Assembly (NCBI GenBank): GCA_937897325.1
Contig: CALCOY010000118.1
Coordinates: 1-60,068 of the forward strand
DNA length: 60,068 nt
Direction: 5' to 3'
Origin: an uncultured Shimia sp.
Lineage (GTDB): Bacteria; Pseudomonadota; Alphaproteobacteria; Rhodobacterales; Rhodobacteraceae
Shown here: positions 17,268-25,090 of the stretch, piece by piece
How positions within the stretch are numbered: the stretch's first letter is position 1
Layout of the letters: each line of letters starts with the position of its first letter
Translations under genes and position numbers: made by a program
The notes under the pieces: generated by a model
Seen by the model: only the letters and a program-made list of their open reading frames with translations
Told to the model about the DNA's origin: nothing
The model's database searches: none

Positions 17268-18059
17268 CGGCAGTAGCTTGCAAATTCGACTGAGGGAGCG
17301 GCGGCATTGCCGAACGTGGTGTTAATAAAAAGACCTTGTTGATGGTTGCATGAAGGTGGGCGTTCACAAACGGGTATAGATTGATCTCGAAGAAGCAGCG
17401 CCATCGAGGATCGCTTCGCGAATGATCTGTTGAGGATCATCAGGCCATTTGCGCGCAATGTGCTTGATGGCTACTTTGAAGGCTAGGTTCGTATGTACCT
17501 GAATTATATTACACATTTAGTGTTTTGTCCGGCCTGCCGAGACGCTGCGTGTGCGGCAACGGCTGACACGCGCAATATGCTGTTCTAAGCGGCGTTTTCA
17601 GCAAAGGTGGGGGTATTGCTTCGTTTTTGGTGAAAAAGGCGCGTCGCGTGACGTTTTAGAGCTCATTACACCGTCTGAAGCGGGGCCCATGTTATTAGAA
17701 CGATCATCCAAGCGCGCCGTGAACGGGTCGAAGCACATGCAAAGTTGGGCGCATGTCAGCCCTATAGCGCGCTGAAACCGCGATTACGATGCAGCGCAGC
17801 GAAGGTTGGCAAGGTCTTCAGTCTGGACATACCTTGAGGCACAAACCCACGGCAAAACCGAGTTTGATTTTGACCGTAGATTGTGACACGGGCCTTCGTG
17901 CAGGGTGCAGCATCAAGTACTTGGGCTCGTTGCAGACACTCGGAATAGATGCGGCAATTACAGTGCCCCAAATCGTCCGCCTCTGAGGACCGACGAGGGT
18001 CCCGGTAAGGACCTCCGCAACACGCCGCCGAATGAGAATATTGGCTCGCTGCCTTCACG
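17268..18059. other. long stretch without a convincing gene, decayed accessory DNA
   Basis: About 790 bp between the decarboxylase and the IS110 remnant. No frame shows a recognisable family. The only tidy open frame is a 50-codon minus-strand one at 17364-17516. Codon usage and base composition look less GC-rich than the neighbours around 17480-17530. It is consistent with an old insertion zone. Confidence 0.5.
17364..17516 (-). CDS. possible 50-residue small protein
   Basis: An ATG-started frame (MCNIIQVHTNL...) continues into an amphipathic, basic helix-like stretch (AFKVAIKHIARKWPDDPQQI) and ends SIYTRL. The composition looks protein-like rather than random, but the RBS is weak and no family is recognised. 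It may be the tail of a degraded gene. Low confidence. Confidence 0.25.
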   Translation of the reverse strand: MCNIIQVHTNLAFKVAIKHIARKWPDDPQQIIREAILDGAASSRSIYTRL

Positions 18060-18199
18060 AGATCGACATCAGCAGGTGGTGATCGTTATAGAGGCCCTCG
18101 AGTGAGACCAGCCCGAAGCATGCGCAATTGGGCTGGCCCTGAACTGAGGTCGAACTCCCGATAGGATCACAGGATATCTGTGAAAATGGCAGAATTCGA
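18060..18199 (+). ncRNA. candidate IS110 5' non-coding (bridge-RNA-like) region
   Basis: This 140-bp non-coding stretch lies directly before the IS110-type transposase frame. It contains a perfect 7-bp inverted repeat, CCAGCCC at 18108-18114 and GGGCTGG at 18130-18136, enclosing a 15-nt loop. IS110 elements encode a bridge RNA in the 5' non-coding end that pairs with target and donor DNA in its loops. The position and hairpin fit; the RNA itself is an inference, and the element is probably dead. Confidence 0.3.
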
Positions 18200-19274
18200 A
18201 TGGAGTATTTTGCCGGCTTGGATGTATCGCTGCGGTCGTGCGCGGGTTGCGTTTTCGACCGCAAAGGTGCGATCGTGAGTGAGCGAGAGCTGCCTTGCGA
18301 GATCGAAGAGATCGCTAGGTATCTGACTGCTTTGGCAATCCCGATTGAGCGCATTGGTTTTTCGTCCGGCACTTTGAGCCAGCATCTGTTCCACGGTCTT
18401 ACAGCGGAAAGGTTCGATGTTGTGTGCATGGAAGCGCGTCAGGTGAGCGCCGCGCTATCGGCTATGAGCAACAAGACGGATCGGACTGATGCCCACGGCA
18501 TTGCCCAGATGTTACGAACGGGATGGTTCAGCCCCGTTCACATGAAGCGCCGGGAGGCGCATGGGGTTCGGGCTCTTCTGAGCATCCGCAAGGCGCTGCT
18601 GAGTAAGACCATTGATTTGGCCAAAGAGGTTCGCGGGTTGCTGAAGATATTTGGCATACGGCTACCCAAAACGGTGAAGCACGGCAGCTTCGACGGTGTT
18701 GTCCGCCCGATGATTGAGATGGACGAGGTCTTGGCCCATGCCATGCTGCCGCTGCTGGATGCGCGGCTGGTTCTGTATCAGCACTTCCTGGAGCTCGACA
18801 GACGGGTCAAACAAGCTGCCCGTCAGGACGATGTCTGTATGCGCATGATGACAGTGCCAGGCGTTGGCCCGATTGCCGCTCTAACCTTCAAGGCCGCCGT
18901 CGATGACCCTGCGCGGTTCAAAAGGTCTCGCACCGTGGCCGCCCACTTTGGCCTTACACCTCGAAGATACCAGTCTGGCGAGCAGGACACCCCAGGTCGG
19001 ATATCGAAAGCCGGGGATCGAGACGTAAAGGTCGACACTCTACGCCGCCGCAAACGCCTTGCTGATGCGAACTATGGCGGGGCGCAGATCAAGTCATGCT
19101 CTGCCCGACAGGCAATTGCGTAGCAATCTGCCGATAGGGGGCATGCGTTTGATGCGTACCAAAGGGCGTCGCCGCGCAGTAGTGGCTGTAGCTCGTAAAC
19201 TGGCCGTCCTGCTCCATCGCATGTGGGCGGATGGCACGGAGTTCCGTTCTGAGAAGGTAGAGTGCACGGCATGA
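18200..19274 (+). pseudogene. IS110-family transposase, frameshifted
   Basis: The N-terminal DEDD RuvC-like domain is clear (FAGLDVSLRSC, CMEARQVSAALSAMSNKTDR, TDAHGIAQML). The transposase_20 part follows (VPGVGPIAALTFKAAVDDP, AHFGLTPRRYQSGEQD, GRISKAGDRDV). At 19027-19029 the frame breaks: GTAAAGG replaces the expected GTAAGG, and the downstream family sequence LYAAANALLMRTMAG continues in another frame. The C-terminal MRLMRTKGRRRAVVAVARKL appears after a roughly 40-bp insertion (19099-19138). The first open frame stops at 19123. The protein cannot be full length without frameshifting, so the element looks inactive. Confidence 0.88.
19099..19138. repeat. short palindromic insertion inside the IS110 transposase remnant
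   Basis: About 40 bp interrupt the family sequence between QIKS and MRLMRT. The insert contains ATTGC-GTA-GCAAT as a perfect hairpin core and wider complementarity between GGCAATTGC and GCAATCTGCC. Read on the minus strand it begins CCTATCGGCAG and ends GCCTGTCGGGCAGAG. These ends match the insert at 20934-20966. Length is inferred by comparison with intact IS110 C-termini. Confidence 0.55.
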
Positions 19275-19669
19275 TCTGACCGCAAAAACCAATCTGACCG
19301 GGGTTGTCCTCACCGGACGAGGTTCGTGGATAAGGCCGAAAATGGCTGCTGCGCCATCAAGCGCGTCCCAAAGCGAGGCTCTCCACTGCCAATCCGACAC
19401 ATGCCTGCAGCGATACGACCCGCGCATCACCCAGACTGCGAACAGAAGTTCGACCCGGACGAACGACAAAGGCCCTAACTGAGAATGGAAAACGAGCTTG
19501 ACCCAAACGCCCAATTGGAGAAGCCGACGTTCGTCTGGGTCTTGGTCGTGGGTGGTTGAGAATTGGCGAAGGATGGATTTCGACGCGCCTTGCAATCATC
19601 CGCGCTGATCATAACTCACAAGAAGTACGTCAAAATCATCCAAACCCTCGGCAAGCCAAGGACTCTAAC
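19275..19669. other. non-coding flank of the IS110 remnant
   Basis: Roughly 395 bp with no supported gene. It presumably contains the right end of the insertion sequence and ancestral intergenic DNA. I found no clear terminal repeats and no promoter I would defend. Confidence 0.45.
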
Positions 19670-19960
19670 ATGCCCCTAATGACATCTCCGATTGACGGCT
19701 CCCCGATGCGGGAGGTTGAGCGCTACGGGGTCAAGATAGATATCTGTCCGACATCCGGCGGCGTCTGGCTCGACCGGGGTGAGCTTGAAAAGATCATAAT
19801 GGCCATCCGGGAAGAAGCCTTGATGGACGGAGGCGTGTCCGCCGAAGACGCATATGGGGATGCTCACTACCATGAGAACCCCAGCCGAATGCAACAAGGC
19901 CGCCCAAAGCGCCGCAAGCGCGACAGCATGTTCGATACTATCCTCGACATTTTCGACTAG
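19670..19960 (+). CDS. zf-TFIIB domain protein
   Basis: A 96-residue protein whose first 45 residues form the TFIIB-type zinc-ribbon-like fold (PIDGSPMREVERYGVKIDIC followed by SGGVWLDRGELEKI). Only one of the four classical cysteines remains, so zinc binding is doubtful; a subset of alphaproteobacterial homologues shows the same loss. The C-terminus is basic (GRPKRRKRDS) and ends DTILDIFD. The ATG at 19670 is preferred over upstream in-frame codons because it begins at the domain. Function unknown. It lies next to a decayed insertion sequence. Confidence 0.75.
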   Translation: MPLMTSPIDGSPMREVERYGVKIDICPTSGGVWLDRGELEKIIMAIREEALMDGGVSAEDAYGDAHYHENPSRMQQGRPKRRKRDSMFDTILDIFD

Positions 19961-20222
19961 AGATGGCGACTTACCGCAACGTGTCTTTGCAAGTCTGGCA
20001 TCGAAGGTCTGACCGTTTCAACAGACGGGCCTAACAACCCGAAGTGGACCTACCCATCAGCGTGCTGACGTCAGATTCGCGGTTGGAGCAGAGTTTCGCT
20101 GCAATTCGTTTGAAAGTCCATTTCAAGCGGGTACCGGGTGTTATTCAAGCTTTGCAGGCCCGCTGTATGACAGTTCGGAGCAGTTTTTATCGCTTAATAC
20201 TTTGGGATTAGGAGCAGACCAA

Positions 20223-20597
20223 ATGACTAACCCAGTCTTTTTCTTTGAGATACCAGTCGATGACTTGCACCGTGCAGTTTCATTTTACGAGAGAGTCTTT
20301 GGCTTTGTGTTCAACCTCAAGACAGTTGACGGACATGAGATGGCATTCTTTCCACGTGCCGACGGTCAACCGGGAGCAAGTGGAGCCTTGGCGAAAGGTG
20401 AGGGTTACAACCCGTCGCATAGCGGCTGTCTGGTCTATTTTGATGTCCGGAGAATTGATGACGTTTTGCGTCTAGCTGATGCTGAGGGCGTCAGAGTTCT
20501 CTATCCGAAGACCTATGTCGGAGAAGGCGGCTTCGTTGCTGAGATAGAAGATTGCGAAGGCAACCGCATAGGACTGAACGAATACGCTGTCTTGTGA
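20223..20597 (+). CDS. VOC (glyoxalase/bleomycin-resistance) family protein
   Basis: A 124-residue vicinal-oxygen-chelate protein. It opens VFFFEIPVDDLHRAVSFYER and ends FVAEIEDCEGNRIGLNEYAV, the two beta-alpha-beta-beta-beta units of the fold. The final E-x-NRIGL motif is typical. TAGGAG lies upstream of the ATG at 20223. It is a single gene between insertion-sequence remnants, with an AT-richer 5' region. The activity (dioxygenase, lyase or antibiotic binding) cannot be inferred. Confidence 0.85.
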   Translation: MTNPVFFFEIPVDDLHRAVSFYERVFGFVFNLKTVDGHEMAFFPRADGQPGASGALAKGEGYNPSHSGCLVYFDVRRIDDVLRLADAEGVRVLYPKTYVGEGGFVAEIEDCEGNRIGLNEYAVL

Positions 20598-20837
20598 TGG
20601 TAGTCTCTATCAACTGAAACTTCCCCCAGGTTATGTCATGCTTGACAGTCTGCATGGCTGAATATGCGTCCCAATATGCTTTTGGTTGATAGTGCAGCAT
20701 CGGTGAAAATGGGTGGCTCCGGAGCGATCATCTGAAAGAGCTGGTCGGTTGTCCAGTCGCATCCCCACAGGACACATTGGATCGGCAAAGGCGAAGGGGC
20801 ATGAAGTGTGACTTAGCGGATCTTCGCAAACCCCCAC

Positions 20838-21235
20838 CTTAGTTGATTGAGCGCGCAGCACGGGGAAACCCTGTTGCGGAGTCCCCCCTTTTGCGCCCGC
20901 TGCTTGGTGATGGGCGCGGAGGGCGGTGCTGTCCGCGGCCCGGCAGGCGGCTTTGCCGCCGAGAGGGATCATTTGCAGTGCATCCGGCACGGCTCCGCTT
21001 TGGTTCAGCACCTCGAGAATATCTTCCCACAGCCCCGCCAATGTCCAACGCCGAAACTGCTTGTAGACGCCTGATCATTTGCCGAAGTCTTCAGGCAAGT
21101 CTCACCACGCCGATCCCGTGCGGGCTATCCAGAATATCCCATCCAGAACAAGGCGATGGTTGGTAGGTTTGCGGCCATTGGGGGCGCGGATGGCAAGAAT
21201 AAAGTGTTCAAACAGCGACCATTCCTCGCCGCTCA
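20838..21235 (-). pseudogene. IS5-family transposase remnant
   Basis: On the minus strand the N-terminal part reads GEEWSLFEHF, then GRKPTNHRLVLDGIFWIART, the DUF4096-like start of IS5 transposases. Two TGA codons then interrupt it where the family has Arg (CGA) and Trp (TGG): after GSAW, and in DFGK-stop-SGVYKQFRRWTL. It continues LAGLWEDILEVLNQSGAVPD and, after a 33-bp insertion, DSTALRAHHQAAGAKGGTPQ, then becomes unrecognisable near 20840. No DDE C-terminal half is found. It is clearly inactive. Confidence 0.82.
20934..20966. repeat. 33-bp palindromic insertion inside the IS5 remnant
   Basis: The transposase sequence ALQMI/DSTALRAHH is split by 11 extra codons. The inserted DNA contains the perfect hairpin GGCGGC-TTT-GCCGCC. 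On the minus strand it begins CCTCTCGGCGG and continues GCCTGCCGGGCCGCG, resembling the ends of the insert at 19099-19138. The insert keeps the reading frame. Confidence 0.55.
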
Positions 21236-21424
21236 TAAGGTCTCGGGCAAGATGGCCTCCATAGCAGATACCAGCTCGAAGCACGCCTGAGCCACCGTGT
21301 GAATCCCTTTTGTCAACACAGCATAGTCTGGTGTCTAGATGAAACTCTTCTGCCATTGCTGGAAGAGTGAAATGCACCTAGTCGGCGTCGGTAGGTATGG
21401 GTATTGGCAAGCCATTTGGCGTAA

Positions 21425-22315
21425 TTAGGAACAAGCTGGATCATAATTGTCAGCAAGAAAGCGAACGAACAAAAGAGCTAGGCTCTCGCGCCGGGATTTG
21501 TCCGGCCAAACCGCGTAGAAGCCCAAAGGCCTAAGCTGCCAGTCTGGCAAGAGTTGGCGCAGGACACCGTTGTCTATGCCACGTTGCGCTAAATGGTTAG
21601 GCATCACTGTCGCGCCAAGGTTTTGCGTCGTGAATGTGTAAAGCGCATCGACGCTATCGACCCGCAGGCGTGTCTTTCCAAAGACTTTCTCGGTATTTCC
21701 GTCGTGCTCAAATGCGATGGAGTCTTGGCGTTGATCGTATCCGATCCAATTCCACCCTTCGAGGTCTTTGGGATGCGTGGGCTTCGGCCGCGCTGCTGCG
21801 TATTCGGCCCCTGCCACAAGCATTCGGCCTTCTTCGCCGAGCTTGCGTGACATCATAGCGCTGTCGTCGAGCCAACCGACACGGATGTTCACGTCATATC
21901 CAGCCTCGATCAAGCCGACTTGTCGGTCGGAAAAATCGACTGAAAGAGAGACAAGCCGATGCGCGCGTGAAAACTCGCCGATGGTACAGGCCAAGGCAGA
22001 AGACGACATGAATGCTGGCATGGAAACTCTTAATGTGCCCACCGGTTCAATGGTGAGGGCATTAAGATCATTCAGACCGGCTTCCGCACTCCGTAACATA
22101 TCAACGACGCGGACATAGAAAACTCGACCTTCGTTTGTCAGCGAAGTCTTCCGCGTTGACCGGTTAAGCAGCGTCCTGCCAAGATATCCCTCAAGATCGG
22201 AAACGGTTTCCGAAACCCGCGACGGCGCGACATTGAGCGCACGTGCCGCGGCGCGAAACGATCCTTCATCGACCACGCGCGCGAAGACAGCCATATGCCT
22301 GAGATATTCAATCAT
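21425..22315 (-). CDS. LysR-family transcriptional regulator
   Basis: A 296-residue regulator with the helix-turn-helix FARVVDEGSFRAAARALNVA then PSRVSETVSDLEGYLGRTLL at residues 10-60 and NRSTRKTSLTNEG after it. This is the CrgA-like subgroup that often senses aromatics or reactive compounds. The ATG at 22315 (MIEYLRHMAVFA) is preferred over a frame to 22360. It is divergent from the SnoaL-like gene at 22458, with a 142-bp gap, so it probably controls that cluster. The effector is unknown. Confidence 0.88.
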   Translation of the reverse strand: MIEYLRHMAVFARVVDEGSFRAAARALNVAPSRVSETVSDLEGYLGRTLLNRSTRKTSLTNEGRVFYVRVVDMLRSAEAGLNDLNALTIEPVGTLRVSMPAFMSSSALACTIGEFSRAHRLVSLSVDFSDRQVGLIEAGYDVNIRVGWLDDSAMMSRKLGEEGRMLVAGAEYAAARPKPTHPKDLEGWNWIGYDQRQDSIAFEHDGNTEKVFGKTRLRVDSVDALYTFTTQNLGATVMPNHLAQRGIDNGVLRQLLPDWQLRPLGFYAVWPDKSRRESLALLFVRFLADNYDPACS

Positions 22316-22457
22316 TGTTCCGAATTTCGGATGAATTGAATCGATAATCAAGTGATACAAGAACAGTTATAGGCGGAATACGTTCTCGTCGTGGTTCAGG
22401 GCACTGTGATGATCGCAGTTTCAGGTGAACCAATCCGCACTGACGAGGAGATAACCA

Positions 22458-22934
22458 ATGACCTTTGCAAACCGACTTACGACGACAGCAGCAGCGCTTT
22501 TGATGACAGCGACGGCTGTAGCGGCGGACGACAAGGAAACCGTGGCTGTCTTTTATGATCTTTTGAGCGATCCAGTCTCGACTGAACTTGCAGCAGCGTT
22601 TCAGAATGTCACTCTCGAAAGCTGGGAAAGCATTGGGAACTACTCCGGCGAGAACAAGAGCCGCGAAGCCTTTCTAGGCCAAATGGGTGGCTTCGCCCAA
22701 CTGATGCCGGATCTGGAATGGGCAGTTCAGGCGATGCACCAAGATGGCGATGTAATCACTGTGCGGAGCCGGGCAACCGGAACGCCCGTCGCGCCTTTCT
22801 TCGGCGTTGATGGCGAAGGTCGCAGCTTCGACATACTCGCTATCGACATCCATGAGTTGGAGAACGGCAAGATTGCCCGCACCTATCATGTGGAAGACTG
22901 GGCAACAGCGTTGCAGCAACTCTCGGGAGAGTGA
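22458..22934 (+). CDS. exported SnoaL-like (polyketide-cyclase fold) protein
   Basis: A 158-residue protein with a signal peptide (LTTTAAALLMTATAVAADD). The mature part is a cone-shaped NTF2-like fold of the SnoaL/ester-cyclase type, with RSRATGTPVAPFFGVDGEGR and the final ENGKIARTYHVEDWATALQQ. SnoaL-like proteins catalyse aldol condensations or bind small hydrophobic ligands. It is separated from the next SnoaL-like gene by only 3 bp, so they are co-transcribed. No catalytic claim is made; the signal sequence implies a periplasmic role. Confidence 0.8.
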   Translation: MTFANRLTTTAAALLMTATAVAADDKETVAVFYDLLSDPVSTELAAAFQNVTLESWESIGNYSGENKSREAFLGQMGGFAQLMPDLEWAVQAMHQDGDVITVRSRATGTPVAPFFGVDGEGRSFDILAIDIHELENGKIARTYHVEDWATALQQLSGE

Positions 22935-22937
22935 GCC

Positions 22938-23432
22938 ATGCGTCGCAGGACACTTCTCAAAACCACTCTCGCGAGCGTGATCGCAGCGACACTTGCAACA
23001 CATGCAGGAGCACAAGACATGGACGCAACAAGCCAGGCATCCTTCGACACGGTCATGGCCTTTATGGGGGCCATGGGCAGCGGCGATATGGAGGCGATGG
23101 GCGCGCTGATGGCCGATGACATGGTCTGGCATAACGAAGGTGACCCCAGCCTGCCGTGGATCGGCGAGACCGTTGGCAAAGCGAACATCTTTGAGTTCCT
23201 TGGCGTATTCTCATCGAACCTTTCGGTGACAAAGTGGGAGAATGAGGATGCTTTCGCATATGGTGACACTGTCGCTGCATTCGGCCGTATGAACGGGACT
23301 ACCACAGCCTCCGGTCAGGACGTTGGTGAGTTCACTTTTGCCCTGCGCGCTAAGGTGCGGAATGGCAAAGTTGTGCTCTGGAACTGGTTCGAGGACAGTT
23401 TCGCTGTGAGCCAAGCATATCACGGTCGCTAA
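22938..23432 (+). CDS. exported NTF2-like protein with Tat-type leader
   Basis: A 164-residue protein starting MRRRTLLKTTLASVIAATLA, which has an arginine-rich n-region resembling a Tat leader, although a strict RRxFLK is not seen. The mature part (AFMGAMGSGDMEAMGALMAD, then DMVWHNEGDPSLPWIGET) is an NTF2/SnoaL-like domain of the ketosteroid-isomerase superfamily. It follows the first SnoaL-like gene by 3 bp and is followed by a strong hairpin, so the two form a transcription unit. Substrate unknown. Confidence 0.8.
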   Translation: MRRRTLLKTTLASVIAATLATHAGAQDMDATSQASFDTVMAFMGAMGSGDMEAMGALMADDMVWHNEGDPSLPWIGETVGKANIFEFLGVFSSNLSVTKWENEDAFAYGDTVAAFGRMNGTTTASGQDVGEFTFALRAKVRNGKVVLWNWFEDSFAVSQAYHGR

Positions 23433-23440
23433 GACAATCT

Positions 23441-23466
23441 GCGGCCCGCACTCAGCGGGCCGCTTT
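23441..23466 (+). terminator. GC-rich hairpin, probable terminator or intercistronic stem
   Basis: A perfect 9-bp inverted repeat GCGGCCCGC-actca-GCGGGCCGC followed by TTT lies 8 bp after the second SnoaL-like gene and before the third. The T-tract is short, so it may be a partial terminator or an mRNA-stabilising stem. Confidence 0.6.
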
Positions 23467-23486
23467 CACAACAGAGGAGAGAGCTT

Positions 23487-24254
23487 ATGGGACAAGGGCT
23501 GGAAAATGTGCGCCACATGTATCTGGACGGGATAGCAGGCGGGAACGCGCGAGAGGCCGTGACCAAATACACCGGCCATCGCTACACCCAGCACTCGAGC
23601 GGCGTGGGCGACGGAGCTGAAGGGTTCCTCGCATTCTTTGAGCCTTTTGTCGAACGCAATCCCAAGCGTGACATGGAAATTGTCCGCATTTTTGAAGATG
23701 GGCCATGGGTGTTTTGTAACGCCTACCAGTCGCTCAATGATGGTGCCGCGCAATGGGTGACAATGGACATGTTCTTTACCGATGCCAATGGGCTTATCCT
23801 AGAACATTGGGACACTATCGCTCCCTATATGGCGGAAACGGTATCAGGCGCCGACATGGTTCGCGGCACAACGGACGTTGATGCATCCGCCGATGGCGCT
23901 ACCAGCAAAGCGCTTATTCTTGAGTACACCAAACAGATTCTTCAGCAGCGTGATCATGACAAGCTGGGCGCGTTTGTTGCTGACAGCCTTATCCAGCACG
24001 CACCGACGATCGGAGGTGGAAGCGCAGGCCTTTCCTCTTGGCTCGCGTCCGACGACGCTGGCAGCTACGAAATGATGTTCCAACTTATCGGCCAGGGCGA
24101 CTTCGTCGTCACATACGGAAAACGCTATGCGCACGGCAAGGACATTGCCGTTTTTGACCTCTACCGCATAGCGGGTGGCCTCATCGTCGAACACTGGATG
24201 AATGCGGAAGAAATCGGCCCACGTGAAACCTGGGGAAATTCTGGGAAGTTCTAG
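23487..24254 (+). CDS. tandem NTF2/SnoaL-like protein
   Basis: A 255-residue cytoplasmic protein made of two NTF2-like domains. The first (about 1-125) has the SnoaL-like aldol condensation signature KYTGHRYTQHSSGVGDGAEG and WVTMDMFFTDANGLILEHWD. The second (about 140-250) repeats it in DSLIQHAPTIGGGSAGLSSW and FDLYRIAGGLIVEHWMNAEE. There is no signal peptide, unlike the two genes before it. GGAGAGAG precedes the ATG. The duplication of the same fold within one protein and the three-gene run suggest related substrates. Confidence 0.82.
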   Translation: MGQGLENVRHMYLDGIAGGNAREAVTKYTGHRYTQHSSGVGDGAEGFLAFFEPFVERNPKRDMEIVRIFEDGPWVFCNAYQSLNDGAAQWVTMDMFFTDANGLILEHWDTIAPYMAETVSGADMVRGTTDVDASADGATSKALILEYTKQILQQRDHDKLGAFVADSLIQHAPTIGGGSAGLSSWLASDDAGSYEMMFQLIGQGDFVVTYGKRYAHGKDIAVFDLYRIAGGLIVEHWMNAEEIGPRETWGNSGKF

Positions 24255-24325
24255 CACGACAACACTGGAGCATTGTTGTTGCCGATCAAGGCACGTGGCG
24301 TGCTGGTCGGCCAGTCAATCAGACC

Positions 24326-25090
24326 TTACTTTGTGAGTGTTTCAATCGTATCGACGACAGCCTTGGCCTGTCCAAGATCGACATTGCCGAAGGCGCCCGC
24401 GTCGTTGTCCCAGTACCGACCAGACGCATCCGCAAACTCGTCATCCAAAGCAAGGCGGCAAAGGATATCGGCCCCGATCTGCAAATCATTGCCAGCAACG
24501 CCGAAACCCTCTTTGACCATTTTGGATGCAAGCAAAGAGCCAGGGTTAGCGGCGATGAATACCGGACCTTCTGGATACGTGGCTGCCATATCAGCCGACC
24601 ACAACGTGATGGCGCGTTTGCTTTGCGCGTAGGCGCCCATATCGTCCAAGTGCTGCTCTCCCGCGAGGGCCGTGGCATCCACCGGCGCTTGTGCTGCAGA
24701 GGACAGGTTTATGATGCGACCGTCTTTAGAGACGAGCGGCAATAGCGCCGTGGTCAAGACATGTGGGGCCAATACGTTGACGACAAAGCGGATGTCCTGA
24801 CCGTTTGGCAGGATCGGCTTGGGGGTTTTGTAGACCCCTGCATTGTTGATCAGAACGTCGATCCGATCGTGATTGTTTGCGATAGTCTTTGCCAAAGACG
24901 CTGTCGCCTCCAGCGAAGATAGGTCTGCCTCGTAGGCGGCGACCTCGCCGCCTACGTCATTTGCTGCAGCATCCAATTTGCTGGCACTGCGGCCATGCAG
25001 GATGAGCATGTGGCCTTTGGCGGCGAGGGTCTTGGCAGTCAGCAGGCCGATACCATCGGTTGATCCGGTGATAAGAATGGTTTTGGTCAT
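24326..25090 (-). CDS. short-chain dehydrogenase/reductase
   Basis: A 254-residue SDR with the cofactor motif TILITGSTDGIGLLTAK, the structural NNAG (VLINNAGVYKT) and the active-site Ser and YxxxK (INLSSAA, GAYAQSKRAI). It is of the retinol-dehydrogenase-like type. It begins 4 bp inside the end of the LLM oxidoreductase gene (ATGA overlap) and is convergent with the third SnoaL-like gene. NADP or NAD preference is not decided by sequence. It likely acts with its neighbours on a ketone or alcohol intermediate. Confidence 0.88.
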   Translation of the reverse strand: MTKTILITGSTDGIGLLTAKTLAAKGHMLILHGRSASKLDAAANDVGGEVAAYEADLSSLEATASLAKTIANNHDRIDVLINNAGVYKTPKPILPNGQDIRFVVNVLAPHVLTTALLPLVSKDGRIINLSSAAQAPVDATALAGEQHLDDMGAYAQSKRAITLWSADMAATYPEGPVFIAANPGSLLASKMVKEGFGVAGNDLQIGADILCRLALDDEFADASGRYWDNDAGAFGNVDLGQAKAVVDTIETLTK

